From the NCBI GenBank assembly GCA_028571685.1, contig CM053162.1:46100851-46164850 (forward strand): a DNA stretch of 64,000 nt. The letters run 5' to 3'. The stretch comes from Heterohyrax brucei. Lineage: Eukaryota > Chordata > Mammalia > Hyracoidea > Procaviidae. The notes under the pieces were generated by a model. That model had not been told where the DNA came from. It ran no database searches and saw nothing but the letters and a program-made list of their open reading frames with translations. How positions within the stretch are numbered: position 1 is the stretch's first letter; every line of letters begins with the position of its first letter. This document shows, piece after piece, positions 1 to 10,951 of the stretch. The translations under genes were made by a program, and so were the position numbers.

Positions 1-385
1 AATGCCATTGCACGGGCAGAGTCACATTCTTTTTGCTGAGAGCATGTGACTGACAGAATGAATAATTTTAAGGTAAGTGGTCAAAATCTTAAGAAAAGTG
101 GTCAAAACATCTCTGGAGGGTGGGTGGAAGGAAGGGATTGATTTCAACTATAAATTTGATAGGCTTTGAAATAACGTAAATTCGAGCTCAATTGCTATGT
201 CCTTCATCACTACCTGTGGGACTTTGGGCAGCTGCTTACTCTTTCTGGGCCATACTTTCCTCCTCTCTATAGTGGGGATAATCCTAGGTGTAGTGTACTG
301 GAACGTTTTATTTTGCTGAGGCGCAGACCCTGTCAAGCTCGTGTTTCTGTCCATGGTTCTGAACTCTCATTTCTTTGTGTTGACT
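1..385. other. Unrecognised sequence
   Basis: I see no repeat family, gene or RNA here. Frames are short and broken. Confidence 0.4.
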
Positions 386-574
386 TCTTCTTGTTAGATG
401 CCCTGGAGCTGATTTTTGACACATAGTGGCTCCATAGACAGAGCAGAACAGCCCTATTAGGTTTTCTAGGTTATAATCTTTATAGGAACAGATCACCAGG
501 TCTTTCTCCCACAGAACTGCCAATCTTTTGGTTAGAAATTGAGTGCTTTAACCATTGCACCATGAGTGCTCCTG
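386..574 (-). repeat. AfroSINE, long form
   Basis: Read on the minus strand, it has the head ('aggagcactcatggtgcaa' like), the B-box region, the extra internal module ('agaaagacctggtgatctg' like) and the tail '(c)atctaacaagaag'. The tail matches the RTE/AfroSINE type. It is fairly diverged. Confidence 0.8.
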
Positions 575-879
575 ATGGTCATTCCAAGATACTGCTGACT
601 ATTGTTCAGCCTGTCTTAAGAGAGTATTCAGTTTTTCCTTAGTTCCTATATTTTATCTTAATGGAAAACTCAAAGAACAGTTTTCAAAGAACAAGTGAAA
701 ATGTGGCTTACATTATACACCTTAGATAACAAAATCCACACACTGTCTTGTTTCCAACAGTTGAAAACATGTTTGTCCTCTAGGACATGGGCAGTCAGAC
801 ACCACCCCCCCCAAAGGTATGTGTAAAGTGATAACAATAGGTACTTCAATAGTTTTTGTAAGAATTAAGCATCTAAATA
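575..879. other. Unrecognised sequence
   Basis: No recognised element. A short C run lies near 803-811. Confidence 0.4.
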
Positions 880-1423
880 CGAGGACTGCCAATTAAATTC
901 TTGAACTCATCCTAGAAAAAGTGCTCCATCCCTTATTGCTGAATATCATTACAGTTACCTTCAAAGTTCTCCTCTTGGCAAGCTATGCACCAACGCCAGC
1001 ACCTAACTCAGCCTTCAAAGCAATTTTGGAACACTTTTTCCAGAATGGCCATCAGAGCTGTTGTCATATTACCCTTGATGTCCTGAATATCCTCAAAATG
1101 TCTTCCTTTCAATATTTCCTTGATCTTTCAGTGAAGAAAAAAGTCATTGGGGGCCAGATCAGGTGATTAGGGAGGGTGTTTCAATACAGCTTTTATTTAC
1201 TTGTTAAAATCTCCCTTACAAGCAACTATACAATTAAGTCTGAGAACTTGTCACTGTGCTACCATGCATAATGGCCATTCCATAAAGTTCCAAAATTGCT
1301 TCGAAGGGTGGACTAGGTGCTGGCTCCCCAAGGGAAATACTTCAAAGGTGACTGTAGTGATATTCAGCAATGAGATATGTAGCACCTAGAACAATTAATT
1401 CGTGAACTTAATTGTCAGGTCTC
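880..1423. mobile_element. Palindromic mariner-derived element, copy 1
   Basis: Both ends carry the same mariner 3' terminus in inverted orientation. The left arm (880 to about 1270) reads on the minus strand as the C-terminal part of a mariner transposase. The right arm (about 1271-1423) reads on the plus strand as the last part again ('FQNCFEGWTR' type motif). TA dinucleotides lie next to both ends, as expected for mariner insertion. No intact transposase is present. The other copy at 10353-10888 has the same inverted junction. Confidence 0.75.
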
Positions 1424-1476
1424 TTATACATGCATATGTACATAGATCTTGACTAGAGAAATAGAACTAATAAGTT

Positions 1477-1500
1477 GTCTGTCTGTCTGTCTGTCTGTCT
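1477..1500. repeat. (TCTG)n microsatellite
   Basis: Six perfect GTCT units in a row. Confidence 0.95.
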
Positions 1501-3227
1501 ATCTTACTGTTTTTCTGGAGAACTCTTGCTAAGATAAGGCACCTTCCTACAAAAGACTAGCTCGTAGAACCCTACTACTAAAGGGCCCCTGCCCAAGCTA
1601 CTTTTCTCTTCCCAGATTTAGAAGCTGTCTCCTTTTCCTGGAAATGGACAAGATGCATACAGCCTCTACGCCTCCAAACATCATGTAATCTCATTTCAAG
1701 GGACCATTTCCTTTATCAGTTCACTTTTTGTACCCTGTCATTATTGTAATGTTTGAACAAGAGATATCGTCTTAGCCAAGACTGTAGGAATTTCTGTCCC
1801 CTTTGGCCATATTTTTGTTCTAAGAGTGACAGACACTCTCAAGTCCCATTTAATCTGACACCAAATGAAAACAGGTATCTATAGAGCAGGAATTAACTCA
1901 AACCCATTGAGAAACAGAGCTCTGTCTTCTAAGTCTTTGTTTTAACTTCTTGGTTTCCTGCACCCTTCTAGATAGTACAGTCCTTAAGCATCACTGTTAT
2001 TCCCTATGAAATGCCCTCTTCTTACTCTTATTGGTTGGGGAACATTCTTAACTCACCGTTGTGTTATGTCACATGCCTGTACTGTGAACTGGGGAGAGAG
2101 CGTGGATCTATATGGAAATGTATTTCATTTGCCTAGAATTTTTCTGCAAAAGGCAGCCATCATTATAACCCCATGGTCTGTATGTAAAACATCCGACTTT
2201 CTCACCAATGTGGTAACTCATCTACTGTCTTCCTCAGCGGGAGGTTGCTGAACACTGTCATTGTAGTTGCTGGCTGAAATCACAGCTCTGCAAATTATTT
2301 TTAACAAGTTTGCAGTTTTTCTAAAGAAGGTCAAGCCAGGTCAGCACAATGGGCATTTGTCTGAGAGCATCTGGGGTTAATGGACATTTCTGTTTACTTC
2401 GAGGAGGAAACAGAGAAAAGAGGGACAAAGAACTGTAATCTGCAGCCTAGAAAGATTCTGCTATTGGCTGTCACATGGATGTTTCTAAATTTTTCCATCC
2501 ATGAAGGAAATGAATGATAAAGTTTATGCAAACTTAGCAGTCAGCTCTCAATAGGTTTATTTCTGTTATTATTAAATGCTACTTGGAAGTCATCAGAGTG
2601 TTGATACATTCAAGAAGTAGATGTGGCCCTTGTTGATAATGCCAATAAGCAAGCTCAAAAAGAGAAGAGTGGGAATTAGCACAGGCAGATGCGGTCAGTG
2701 AGAGGAGGGAAAACCATAACTTCTCCATTACACACTTTCTGAAGCTTCAGTTCATTTGTGAAACTGGATTACAAGGACTTTATATAAGTAGAAATACTTT
2801 ACTTACTTTAGACACTAAAGAACTTCTAGATAAATATGACCAAAATGTCTTAAAAGCCTGTGAGAAGCCACTCAAGATACAGTTGTTTTCTATTTGCCTG
2901 GAGAAACAGAGGAGAGAGACCCAAGTATCAGAGAATGAAATGGATTGCAGGCTCAACTGCCTCCATGAACTACTCCATCCTTTGCCAAGAGACCAGAAGA
3001 AATAGATGGTACCTGGCTGCCATTATTAACATTTTGATCAATGACTCAATAGATGGATCCTAATCAACAGGAGGAAAAATGTGAAACAGAATTTCAAATT
3101 CTAATGGAAACTAGATTTACTGGATCCATTCAAACCAGGTAAAACCCAAAATATATTGCCTGGGAACAATTTTTAAATTTTGAACTAAAATTATTCCATG
3201 AAGTCATCTTTAAGTGACTCAGTAACC
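1501..3227. other. Unrecognised, probably single-copy sequence
   Basis: I found no repeat, RNA gene or convincing reading frame in these 1.7 kb. Confidence 0.4.
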
Positions 3228-3386
3228 AGAAACCAAACTTGTTGCTGTTGAGTCAGTTCCAAGCCATAGAGACCCTATAGGACAGAGTAGAATTGCCTAT
3301 AGGGTTTCCAAGGAGTAGCTCGTAGATTTGAACTCCCAGACTTTTGGTGAGCAGCCTGCACTCTTAACCACTGTCCTACCAGCGCA
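3228..3386 (-). repeat. AfroSINE, short form
   Basis: Minus-strand copy from tail ('accagaaaccaaacttgttg') to head ('ctaccagcgc'). It lacks the internal module found in long copies. Confidence 0.9.
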
Positions 3387-3407
3387 TTAAGTGACCGGGT
3401 CCAAAAA

Positions 3408-3449
3408 GCCAAAACCTCTGCCATCAAGTGGATTCTGACTCATAGGAAC
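3408..3449 (-). repeat. AfroSINE tail half, split by an LTR
   Basis: The tail half of a minus-strand AfroSINE stops at 'cataggaac'. It resumes at 3950 with 'gcaaccctatgg' on the other side of the LTR at 3450-3949. The downstream half is short and soon diverges. Confidence 0.75.
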
Positions 3450-3949
3450 TGTCATGTGTTGATTTGTGTTTCCCCAAAAATATGTGTAGAAATTTGTCTG
3501 GGCCAGGATTCTTGTGTTGTGTAATATTCCTCCACATTATAAATCCTACCTCTATAATGTTAAAGAGGGTGGATGGGCAGCAGTTGTGTTGATGGGACAG
3601 GACTCAGTGTGTAAGATTGTTTTGTGCCTTGTGGCAGTCTCTTGAGATATAAAGGAAAGAAGCGGTCAGAGAAGTTTGGGAACTTCATACCATCAAGCGA
3701 ACAGCACTAGGAGTGGAGTGTATCTTTCAGACTGAAATTCCTGTACCAAGATACTCCCTGACCCCTGACCAAAGACTGAGGCAACACAAAGAATTTCCTC
3801 CACAGCCAGCAAAGAGGGAAAGTCTTTCCCTGAAGCAGACTCCCTGAATTCAGATTTGTAGGATACTGGACTGTGTAAGAATAAACTTTTTTTACTAAAG
3901 GCATCCACTTGTAATATTTCTGTTAGAGCAGTACCAGATGACTAAAACA
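3450..3949 (+). mobile_element. Solo LTR (ERVL-MaLR-like, afrotherian type), copy 1
   Basis: About 500 bp, starting TGTCATG and ending AAACA. It is flanked by 5-bp direct repeats GGAAC (3445-3449) and GCAAC (3950-3954). It shares its beginning, its middle ('gtgttgatgggacaggactca'-like) and its end ('gcagtaccagatgactaa') with the copy at 26656-27152, and its end with 22316-22878. An AATAAA signal lies near 3880. There is no internal retroviral region, so it is a solo LTR. MaLR is inferred from MLT1-like ends. Confidence 0.8.
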
Positions 3950-3985
3950 GCAACCCTATGGTAATTGTGGCCATCAAGTGACTGG

Positions 3986-4728
3986 TCTATTTTACCATCC
4001 CAGCAGGCTTAAAATGAGCCACCCCAGAGGCAGGAGGAAAGGACCTTACCACCACCACCAAGAAAGAAAAGCCTGGAGTGGAGAATGTCCTTTGGACCCG
4101 AGGTCCTTGCACTGAGAAGCTCCTGGAACCAGTAGACTGAGAGACGAGCTGTGACAGTGAAGGTGACAGAAGCAGCAATGGAACCAAGAGACTGGTAGGA
4201 GTGTGCTATGCTTCTTGGCCCATGTTGTTTCCTGGTCCATGGTGAAAGAAAACTGAGTGCCTTGCTGGCACAGTAGGGTACCTCCAGGCACCTGGCAGAG
4301 CTAGGTTTGCTGAACAAAGCTGTAGCTGAGGGACTTCAGGCTGAGCTCACTGGCAAGTGAGGCTCTTACTGGCAGAACTGAAAGAGCTTTGTGACACTTG
4401 CCCAAGAGGGATAGAGGCTGACAGGCAAGAGAGAAGCATGTTGTGGTTATGCTGAGAAGTGGCTGTCCTGATCTAAGAACTCTGTCCTGAGAATCCCTGA
4501 ACCTTGGTTGTAACTCGTTACATCCGTAGCATACCCCATAACCATAAGTATCATCTGTGAGTTCTGTGTGGCCATTGCAATGAGTTATCAAGCCCAAAAG
4601 AGAAGTAGAACATAACCAGGAAGGATGGTTTATACGAGAATAGGCAAAAAGGGGTACTGAGAGGAGGTATGTCTGACCTCTACCTCATAGGGATCTTGAT
4701 TCTCCTTTCCCCTCATGAAGTTAACAGA
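3986..4728. other. LTR-like fragment and unrecognised sequence
   Basis: Positions 4070-4140 contain a block ('gtcctttggacccgaggtcc') resembling the middle of the LTR family at 3450. The rest may be a related LTR, for instance the '(a)ccccataa ... gttctgtgtggccattgca' stretch near 4530-4590. I cannot place its ends. Confidence 0.35.
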
Positions 4729-7090
4729 GAGAGGTGGGGCCAAGATGGCCCCACAGACCTCAATTCCCTCTGAGAACTAAGGCCTGGAATGATGATTGAA
4801 TGAAGCACTCTGGACATCCAGGGAGCCTTAGGATATGGCATAGAGTTGTAAGATTAGACTACATGCTACTAAAGGGGAAGCTACCTCTCTGCAACATGAG
4901 GAAGCACATGCTGAACCTTGCTTCAGCTGACTCACCATTTGGGAGGATTGCAAGTACTGATGTCTTCTTTGTTATTTGGAAGGTGGGGGATGGGCGTGAA
5001 CTAACAAACACGCTACACTAAAGCAGTGCTAAAGTAAACAGCATATAACACAGCAGAGAGAATGTGCTTGGGATAGCCACATTTTGAGAGCTCACCTGCT
5101 GACTGAGGGCACCACTGCACCTCCACCCTCTCTCCTGAGCTGTGCCAGGGATTTTCCTGTTTTGCGGAGGAAAGGGTAGCTTGAGTGAGACACCATCTTG
5201 ATCAGCTGAGAGGCAGACTTACCCAACTGGAGGTTTCAACAGGGGCTAATTCCCAAGCTGAGAAGCACTGCCAGTCCAGAAAGTGCTTTTCCAGTGGAAA
5301 GGCTGTGTTTAGAACAGAGTTACTTTATGGGCAGGGCCCAGGTGAGGATGGCAGCAAGGCCATAACCCCTTCCGATTTTGAACTACATCATAGTATCTGA
5401 GGATGGCCAAAGAGGTGCTTCTATTATTAGTTGGAAGATGGGGCCTGCCTCACCTGAGGGCCTGACTAGTTTGGGCAGCTGCTTGACAGCTCAAAGCTTA
5501 ACAGTAAAGTACCTTTTTAAAATAAGACTACCTGGAGAAATAACTGCTGGACAGGCTGGTGGCATCTCCTCTGCCTTCAGTGATCCACATCATAGGGTCA
5601 GCTGATGGCCCCCCCCCCGTGACTCCATAAGTAGGGCACCATCTTTGACAGCCGGGAGATGGAGATTGACACCCTAGAGAGTCCACTGAGGTCAGTTACT
5701 AGGGTACATGGAGGCAGCTGGTGACCAACTCGCCTCTCAGAACTATGCCTCAGCTCTTATTGAGGTAACACCAGAGAAACTGACAGCCTGTAGATAGCCT
5801 GAAGGCAACAAATGATTGCTAACCATTTAAAGAAACAGTCCACTGTAGCTCTGGAAAACTCCCAAAATAAAGAATCAAAAAACTTCCCAGATGAAGAATC
5901 CTTTCTGAAACTATCAGAGGTTGAGTACAAAAGAATTATGTAGAGAACCCTCCTAGAAATTACATAATGCAGCAGAGCAAAATGAAAAATTAAGTAAGCT
6001 ATTTTAACTGATGGAAAGTCAATGATCTGAAATCCAGCAGATTAATAACAAGATACACCAGCATTTATGATGAGAAATCAGAGAAAAGAAATAAGAAAAT
6101 GAAGAAGCATTAAGAAACATGTGAGATTCTATTAAGAGGAATAATTTATGAATAATTAGAGTTCCTGAACAGAGAGGGATAGCTGAAAACACAGAGTATT
6201 ATTGTTGAGTTGTTGACAGAAAACTTCCCTAAAATGAGGAAAGACAAGAACGTAGAGTTCCAAGATGCATATCAAGCAACACAAAAACTAGACCTGAAAA
6301 GAAATACATCAAGATGTATTATAATCAAGCTTAATACAATGTAAAATAAACAGAGGCTCTTAAAGGCAGTGAGGCTCAAAGCAAAGCTGACATTCAGAAG
6401 GAAGCCTTATAGACTTTCATCTGACTTCTTGGCAAAAATGATGTTGACAAGGAGGCAGTGAGATGACACATTCAAAGCCATGAAGTAGAAAAACTTCCAA
6501 GAATTATATATCCTGCAAAGTTGTCTCTGAAATAGCCAAGCCAAGTGCCTCTCAAATATGAAGATGAAATTAAGACATCCTGAGATCAACAGAAGCTTAG
6601 AGACTTTGTAAAAACCAAACCAAAACTACAAGAAATACTGAAAGAAGCTCTTTGCTTAGAAAAACAAAACCATGACAGTGCAGGACACAGCATTCAGAAT
6701 CCTACTCAGTTAGGGAAGTCACGAAACTTAATCAAAGCTACAGTATTAAAAGAAGGGAAACAGTAATCATATCACAAAAACTGTGACACCATCACACTAA
6801 AAAGAGGGATATACTACAGTAGTTATAGTCTTTTCAGATAGAGAGGAAATTAGAAAGATATGCAGAAATTAAAATTGGGTTTAAACTTAGAATATTAAGG
6901 GGGATCACAGGGGTAGCCACAAACACAGTAACAATGCAACATATCAAAACAAGAAATGCAATGCAGGAGTCTCAACAAACACAAAACCAACACTGAAAAA
7001 GACAGAAAGTCAACCCATAAAGAATGACCCAGAACAGAATATTAAGAAAAACATAGAAAACATCAATAACACAAAAATAACTACATCAAA

Positions 7091-7713
7091 ATGACAGCCC
7101 AAAGCACATACCTATCAATAATTACACTGAATGTAAATGGACTGAACACTCCAGTAAGAGACAGTGAGTAACATCCTGGATCAAAAGACACAGCCTATCT
7201 CTATGTTGCTTAGAACAAACACACCTTAGACTCAAATACAGGAACAAACTGAAAATTGAAGGATGGAGTAATATATACCAAGCTAACAACATACAAAGAA
7301 GAGCAGGTGTAACAACACTAATCTCAGATAAAATAGATTTTAATGTAAAATCCACCATCATGGGCAAGGATAGTCACTATTGGTTGCTGAAAGATTCAAT
7401 ACATGAGCAGGACATAACAATATTAAATATTTATGCACCCAATACCACAGCATCTAAATACATCAAGCAAACATTGACTACATTGAAAAATGAGATAAAT
7501 CATTCCACAATAATAGTTGGAGACTTCAAAACTCTACTTTCAGTAATGGACAGATCGTCAAGAAAAAAGCTCAGTAAACATACAGAAGATCTCATTGCAA
7601 CAATTAACCAACTAGACCTCATTGACATATACAGAATTTCTATCCATCAACAGATAAGTACACCTTCTACTCCAGTGCACCTGGAACATTTTCCAGAACA
7701 GCCCATGTGTTAG
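7091..7713 (+). pseudogene. L1 ORF2 endonuclease domain, inactivated
   Basis: ORF2 begins MTAQSTYLSIITLNVNGLN, the usual start of L1 ORF2p. It breaks within about 30 codons. The longest open part, 7360-7713 (117 codons), carries the endonuclease motifs NIYAPN and VGDF. The residue after GDF, normally the catalytic Asn, is Lys (GDFK). In an intact L1 this domain nicks target DNA for target-primed reverse transcription. Several stops upstream and the changed catalytic residue rule out function. Confidence 0.9.
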
Positions 7714-8362
7714 GACATAAAGTAAGTCTCAACAAAATCCAAAGTACTGAATTATTGCAAAGTATCTTCTCAGACAATAAAGCTATAACAGTAGCAGAAG
7801 AAACATAGATAAAAATATGAATTCATGGAAACTGAGCAACACCTTGCTCAAAAAGTCATGGGTTATACAAGAAATCAAGGACAAAAATAAAGAAATTTTT
7901 GGAATCAACTAAGAATGAAAACACATCTTGCCCAAACCTATGGGATATAGCAAAAGCAGTGCTCAGAGATCAATTTATCTCTATAAATGCATACATCTGG
8001 AACAAAGAAAGGACCCAAACCAAAAAACTAACCCTACAGCTTGAACAAGTAGAAAGAGAGCAATAGAGGAATCCTTCAGGCACCAGAACAAAACAGATCA
8101 TAAAGATTAGAATAGAACTAAATGAATTAGAGTAGAAGAATAATCAAGAGAATTAACAAAACCAAAAGTTGGTTTTTTGAAAAGATCAACAAAATTGATA
8201 CACCATTGGCTAAACTTACAAAAGAAAAACAAGAGAAGAAACAAACAACCTGAATAAGAAATGAGATGGGAGATGTCACAACAGACCTAACTGAAATCAG
8301 AAAGTATCATAACAGAATACTATGAAAGACTATACTCTTACAGATTTGAAAACTTAGAGGAA

Positions 8363-9349
8363 ATGGACAAATTTATAGATTTATATCACCTACCAAAGTT
8401 ATCACAAGGAGAAGCAGAACAACTTAGTACACCCTCCAAAATGGAAGTGATTGAAAGTGTCACCAAAAAGTACCAACCAAGAAAAAGCCCTGGCCCAGAA
8501 GGCTTCACCAGAGAATTCTACCAAACTTTTAGACAAGAGTTAACTCTGATACTATTGAGACTATGTCACAGCATAGAAAGGGATGAAATACTCCCAAATT
8601 CATTCTATGAAGACAGCATAACCCTGATATCAAAGCCAGGGAAAGATCCCACTGAAAAAAAAAATCACAGACCAATATCACTCATGAACCTAGATGCAAA
8701 AATTTTCAACAAAATCCTTGCCAATAGAGTTCAACAACATATCAAAAAGAAAAAAAAAATAATCGTGACCAAGATGGATTCATACCAGGAATGTAAGCCT
8801 AGTTCAACATCAGAAAAACAATTAATGTGATCAACCACATAAATAACACAAAAGATAAGAATCACCTGATTTTGTCAATTGATACAGAAAAGGCATTTGA
8901 CAAAGTCCAATGCCCATTCATGCTAAAAACTCTCAGCAAAATAGGAACAGAGAGGAAATTCCTCAATGCAATAAGGGACATCTACACAAAACCAACTGTC
9001 TGCATCATCCTGAATGGAGAGAGACTGAAGCAACTCCCCTTGAGAATGGGAACTAGACAAGGATGCCCACTCTCATCACTTCTGTTCAACATTGAACTAG
9101 AGGTTCTAGCCAGAGCAATTAGAGAAGACAAAGAAATAAAGGGCATCCGTATCAGCTAAGAAGAAGTAAAAATCTCCCTCTTTGCAGATATGGTTGTATA
9201 TGCAGAGAATCCAAAAGAATCCATAAGTAAACTACTGAAACTAATAGAAGAGTTCAGCAAAGTATTAGGATATAATATACACGTAAGAAAATCAGTAGGA
9301 CTCCTTTATACCAACAAACAGAGCATCAAAGAAGAAATCACCAAATCAT
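8363..9349 (+). pseudogene. L1 ORF2 reverse-transcriptase domain, inactivated
   Basis: Two overlapping frames (8363-8830 and 8827-9159) cover the fingers and palm. Visible motifs are SPGPEGFT, PKPGK-like, [16 protein letters not shown] (motif A) and GTRQGCPLS (motif B). A frameshift near 8830 follows an A-rich run of AAAAAG. After a stop at 9157-9159 the frame continues as [12 protein letters not shown], where L1 normally has FADDM. One catalytic Asp codon has been deleted in frame. The frame ends at 9349 where the L1 is cut off. Confidence 0.9.
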
Positions 9350-9385
9350 GACGTTAACAGAAACCAGAGACTTCCACCAAATCAT

Positions 9386-9848
9386 TTTTATAGTAGGATA
9401 GCAATGTAATGCATACCATGGAGACAAACTAACTAAAAAGAAACCATACAAACACATGGTTTAGAAGCAGAGCTGTAAATCCTGAAGAAATCAGCTAAAA
9501 GAATAAAAAAGTGATTTCTTTAGGGCAGGGAAGAGAGTATTGCTGTGTGAGATTACGTGTCTCTTTTAATTATGAGCTTATATAACTGTATGAAAATAAA
9601 AACTGACTAAGCAATAATAACAAAGAACCAAAATAGAACATCTAAGAATAAAAATTAAATCCATTAGAGATAAATTAAACAGGCATAGACCTAGCTCCCT
9701 CTGGAGACTTTTTTGTCCAACCGATACAAAGAGGAAGTTATAATGAAACTGTGGAGAGGTTAGCTGTCCACCAGAAAACTGAAGCCTAAGTAAGGTGGTT
9801 TCTAGGCAAATTACCATGTCCAGCTCCCTACTCTCTCCTCTATACCAA
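9386..9848. other. Unrecognised AT-rich sequence
   Basis: This is the flank of the truncated L1. I recognise nothing in it. An 11-bp direct repeat (caccaaatcat) at 9339-9349 and 9375-9385 brackets the break. An A-rich run (9847-9871) follows. Confidence 0.35.
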
Positions 9849-9875
9849 AAAAAAAACAAAAAAAAAAAAACAAAT

Positions 9876-10026
9876 CTTCAGCCATCAAGTCAATACCAAC
9901 TCATAATGACCCTATAGGACAAAGTAGAATTGCTCCATGGAGTTTCCAAGGAGTATCTGGCAGATTCAAACTTTCAACCTTTTGGCGAGTAGCCACAGCA
10001 CTTAACCACTACACCACTAAGATTTC
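9876..10026 (-). repeat. AfroSINE, short form
   Basis: Complete minus-strand copy from 'atcaagtcaataccaactca' to a head next to 'actaagatttcc'. Confidence 0.9.
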
Positions 10027-10145
10027 CCTGTCCTGTGTGGTTTGGCTAAAGTCTCAAAAGAAGAGGGAGCAGCTAGTGATGTCACCTCCTCTCCACCTCT
10101 GAGGGGAGTCACTATTTTTAACACCACCTCCTGGCCCTGTCCCAT

Positions 10146-10345
10146 GCCTACAATAACCGTTCACATGAACTGAGCACCTGTTCTAAGCATTTTATACGTA
10201 TTAATGTTTTTACATTTCATCCTTACAGTCACATTATGAGATAAATATTATTAGTCTCATAATTAAAACACGTGGACAGAACTAAGTAACTCACTCAAGG
10301 TTACCCTACTGATAAATGGCTTTGGGATTTGAGCTCACTTTCTCT
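10146..10345 (+). repeat. MIR element
   Basis: Contains the MIR core order: 'tgagcacctgttctaagc', 'attatgagataaatattatta' and 'aagtaactcactcaaggtta'. Old and diverged. Confidence 0.75.
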
Positions 10346-10352
10346 ATCATTG

Positions 10353-10888
10353 TGTGGACTGCCAGTTAAGTTCACTATGGTCATCGCTGAATATCACTAC
10401 AGCCACCTTTGAAGTAGTCCCCTTGGGAAGCTGTGCACTGATGCCAGTGGCTAGTCCACCTTCAAAGCAATTTTGGAACTTTCTGTCTGGAAGGGATGTC
10501 AGAGTTGCCGTAGTATTACTGTTGATGTTCTGAATGTCATTAAAATGTCTTCCTTTCAATATTTTCTTGATCTTTGAGTAAAGAAAAATGTTGTTGGGGG
10601 CCAGATCAGGTAAGAACAGAGAGTGTTCAGGTACAGTTGTTTGTTTACTGGCTAAAAACTCTCTCATAGACAGCTATACAGTTAAGTTCACTAACTTGCC
10701 ATCATGTCATCATACACAATGGCAATTCCAGAAAGAGTTCCAAAATTGCTTTGAAGGGTGGACTAGGCGCTGGCATTGGTGCATAGCTTCCCAAGGGGAG
10801 TACTTTGAAGGTGACCATAGTGATATTCAGCAATGAGTTACGTAGCGCTTAGAACAATTAGGTTTGTGGACTTAATTGTTGGCCCTCA
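10353..10888. mobile_element. Palindromic mariner-derived element, copy 2
   Basis: Same plan as 880-1423. The minus-strand left arm encodes about 106 codons of mariner transposase C-terminus (REFLASKQ, PDLAPNN, KGRHFNDI). The third catalytic Asp, normally after LAP(S/N), is Asn here. The plus-strand right arm (about 10719-10888) repeats the last segment (FQNCFEGWTRRW, GEYFEGD). The inverted junction lies at the same place as in copy 1. Confidence 0.8.
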
Positions 10889-10907
10889 TATATCTTGATA
10901 CATACAT

Positions 10908-10908
<1 letters not shown>

Positions 10909-10949
<41 letters not shown>
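10909..10949. repeat. (CA)n microsatellite
   Basis: About 20 perfect CA units, 20 bp beyond the mariner-derived element. Confidence 0.95.

Positions 10950-10951
<2 letters not shown>

Larger units (their letters stand above)
4729..9349 (+). mobile_element. L1 LINE, 5' end retained, 3' third missing
   Basis: Starts with an L1-like 5' UTR motif ('gaggtggggccaagatggc'). A degraded ORF1 follows (about 5800-6700) and then ORF2 from the ATG at 7091. The element stops inside ORF2 after the reverse-transcriptase palm, just past a 'KEEITKS' stretch. The cysteine-rich end, 3' UTR and poly(A) are absent. This is the reverse of the usual 5' truncation. Many stops and frameshifts make it dead. Confidence 0.9.

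Noticed and set aside
9849..9871. A-rich run taken as the poly(A) of the L1 at 4729
   Set aside because: The L1 ORF2 stops 500 bp earlier, and this run adjoins the tail side of a minus-strand AfroSINE. It cannot be the L1 3' end.
10909..10949. CRISPR-like regular repeats
   Set aside because: These and 52453-52519 are CA microsatellites. The regularly spaced AfroSINEs are independent insertions of varied length and strand. The genome is mammalian.
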